From Nocardia sp. (GTDB lineage Bacteria; Actinomycetota; Actinomycetes; Mycobacteriales; Mycobacteriaceae), in assembly GCA_013361595.1 (NCBI GenBank), contig JABFXT010000534.1:1-5321 (forward strand): a stretch of DNA of 5,321 nucleotides, given 5' to 3'. Position numbers and translations under genes: made by a program. Below the pieces are notes generated by a model. That model made no database searches. It had not been told where the DNA came from and was given only the letters and a program-made list of their open reading frames with translations. Positions 5,230 through 5,321 of the stretch are shown one piece after another. How positions within the stretch are numbered: the stretch's first letter is position 1; each line of letters begins with the position of its first letter.

Positions 5230-5321
5230 ATGGATAAGAACCCTGAAAAGAAATTGTACGAGAAGCCGGAAATCGCCGCTTCCGGCGACTTCCGAACCTT
5301 TACCGGCGGAGTTTTCACGAC
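5230..5321 (+). CDS. Lasso-peptide precursor, 3' truncated by the window edge
   Basis: Thirty complete codons are visible, plus two bases (AC) that specify Thr whatever base follows. After a charged, Lys-rich start (MDKNPEKKL) the product shows Y10, P13, I15, G19, F21, T25 and G27. This matches Y-x2-P-x-[LI]-x3-G-x-F-x3-T-x-G, the leader signature that the RRE (B1) protein binds in actinobacterial lasso-peptide systems. By comparison with fusilassin, whose leader ends Thr-Gly, cleavage should follow T25-G26, with Thr at -2. The core would then start G27-V-F-T-T, and Gly is the usual residue whose amine closes the macrolactam. The ring-closing Asp or Glu, expected at core position 7-9, lies outside the window, as do the RRE, protease and asparagine-synthetase-like cyclase. 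The family call is strong on the motif; the core sequence cannot be judged. Confidence 0.87.
   Translation, partial: MDKNPEKKLYEKPEIAASGDFRTFTGGVFT

Noticed and set aside
1..5321. tRNA, rRNA, CRISPR array or insertion sequence
   Set aside because: No cloverleaf, spaced repeat array, transposase fragment or terminal inverted repeats with target duplication were seen on either strand.

Overview
The window is GC-rich with strongly GC-biased third codon positions, which points to an actinomycete. The acyl-CoA carboxylase beta subunit most resembles the AccD4-type subunits of mycolic-acid bacteria, so a Nocardia-like member of the Mycobacteriales is the best guess. This is inference from codon use and remembered family motifs, not a database result.

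Layout. (1) 1-1547, plus strand: the C-terminal end of an unrecognised protein, joined by an ATGA stop/start overlap to a 411-residue DUF2201-type protein with a metallopeptidase-like N-terminal domain (HEVSH) and a VWA-like C-terminal domain. (2) 1548-1721: hairpins after that operon and a probable leaderless promoter. (3) 1722-2798, plus: a 358-residue membrane fatty-acid desaturase with three intact histidine boxes. (4) 2792-2863, minus: a possible 23-residue hydrophobic microprotein with its own Shine-Dalgarno sequence, overlapping the desaturase tail-to-tail. (5) 2864-3072: non-coding, with a 13-nt palindrome, a small hairpin and a strong terminator hairpin for the next gene. (6) 3073-4617, minus: an acyl-CoA carboxylase beta (carboxyltransferase) subunit. 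(7) 4618-5229: about 610 bases without a convincing gene, rich in inverted repeats, serving as the divergent control region. (8) 5230-5321, plus: the start of a small gene, cut by the window edge, whose product carries the complete leader signature of an actinobacterial lasso-peptide precursor.

Functionally, the first two genes are probably one unit of the MoxR/VWA type. The desaturase and carboxylase both act on acyl-CoA or lipid substrates but are convergently arranged and separately controlled. The most notable feature is the right-hand end. The leader matches Y-x2-P-x-[LI]-x3-G-x-F-x3-T-x-G exactly and predicts a core beginning Gly-Val-Phe-Thr-Thr. A lasso-peptide biosynthetic cluster should therefore begin here and continue outside the window; none of its maturation genes can be seen.
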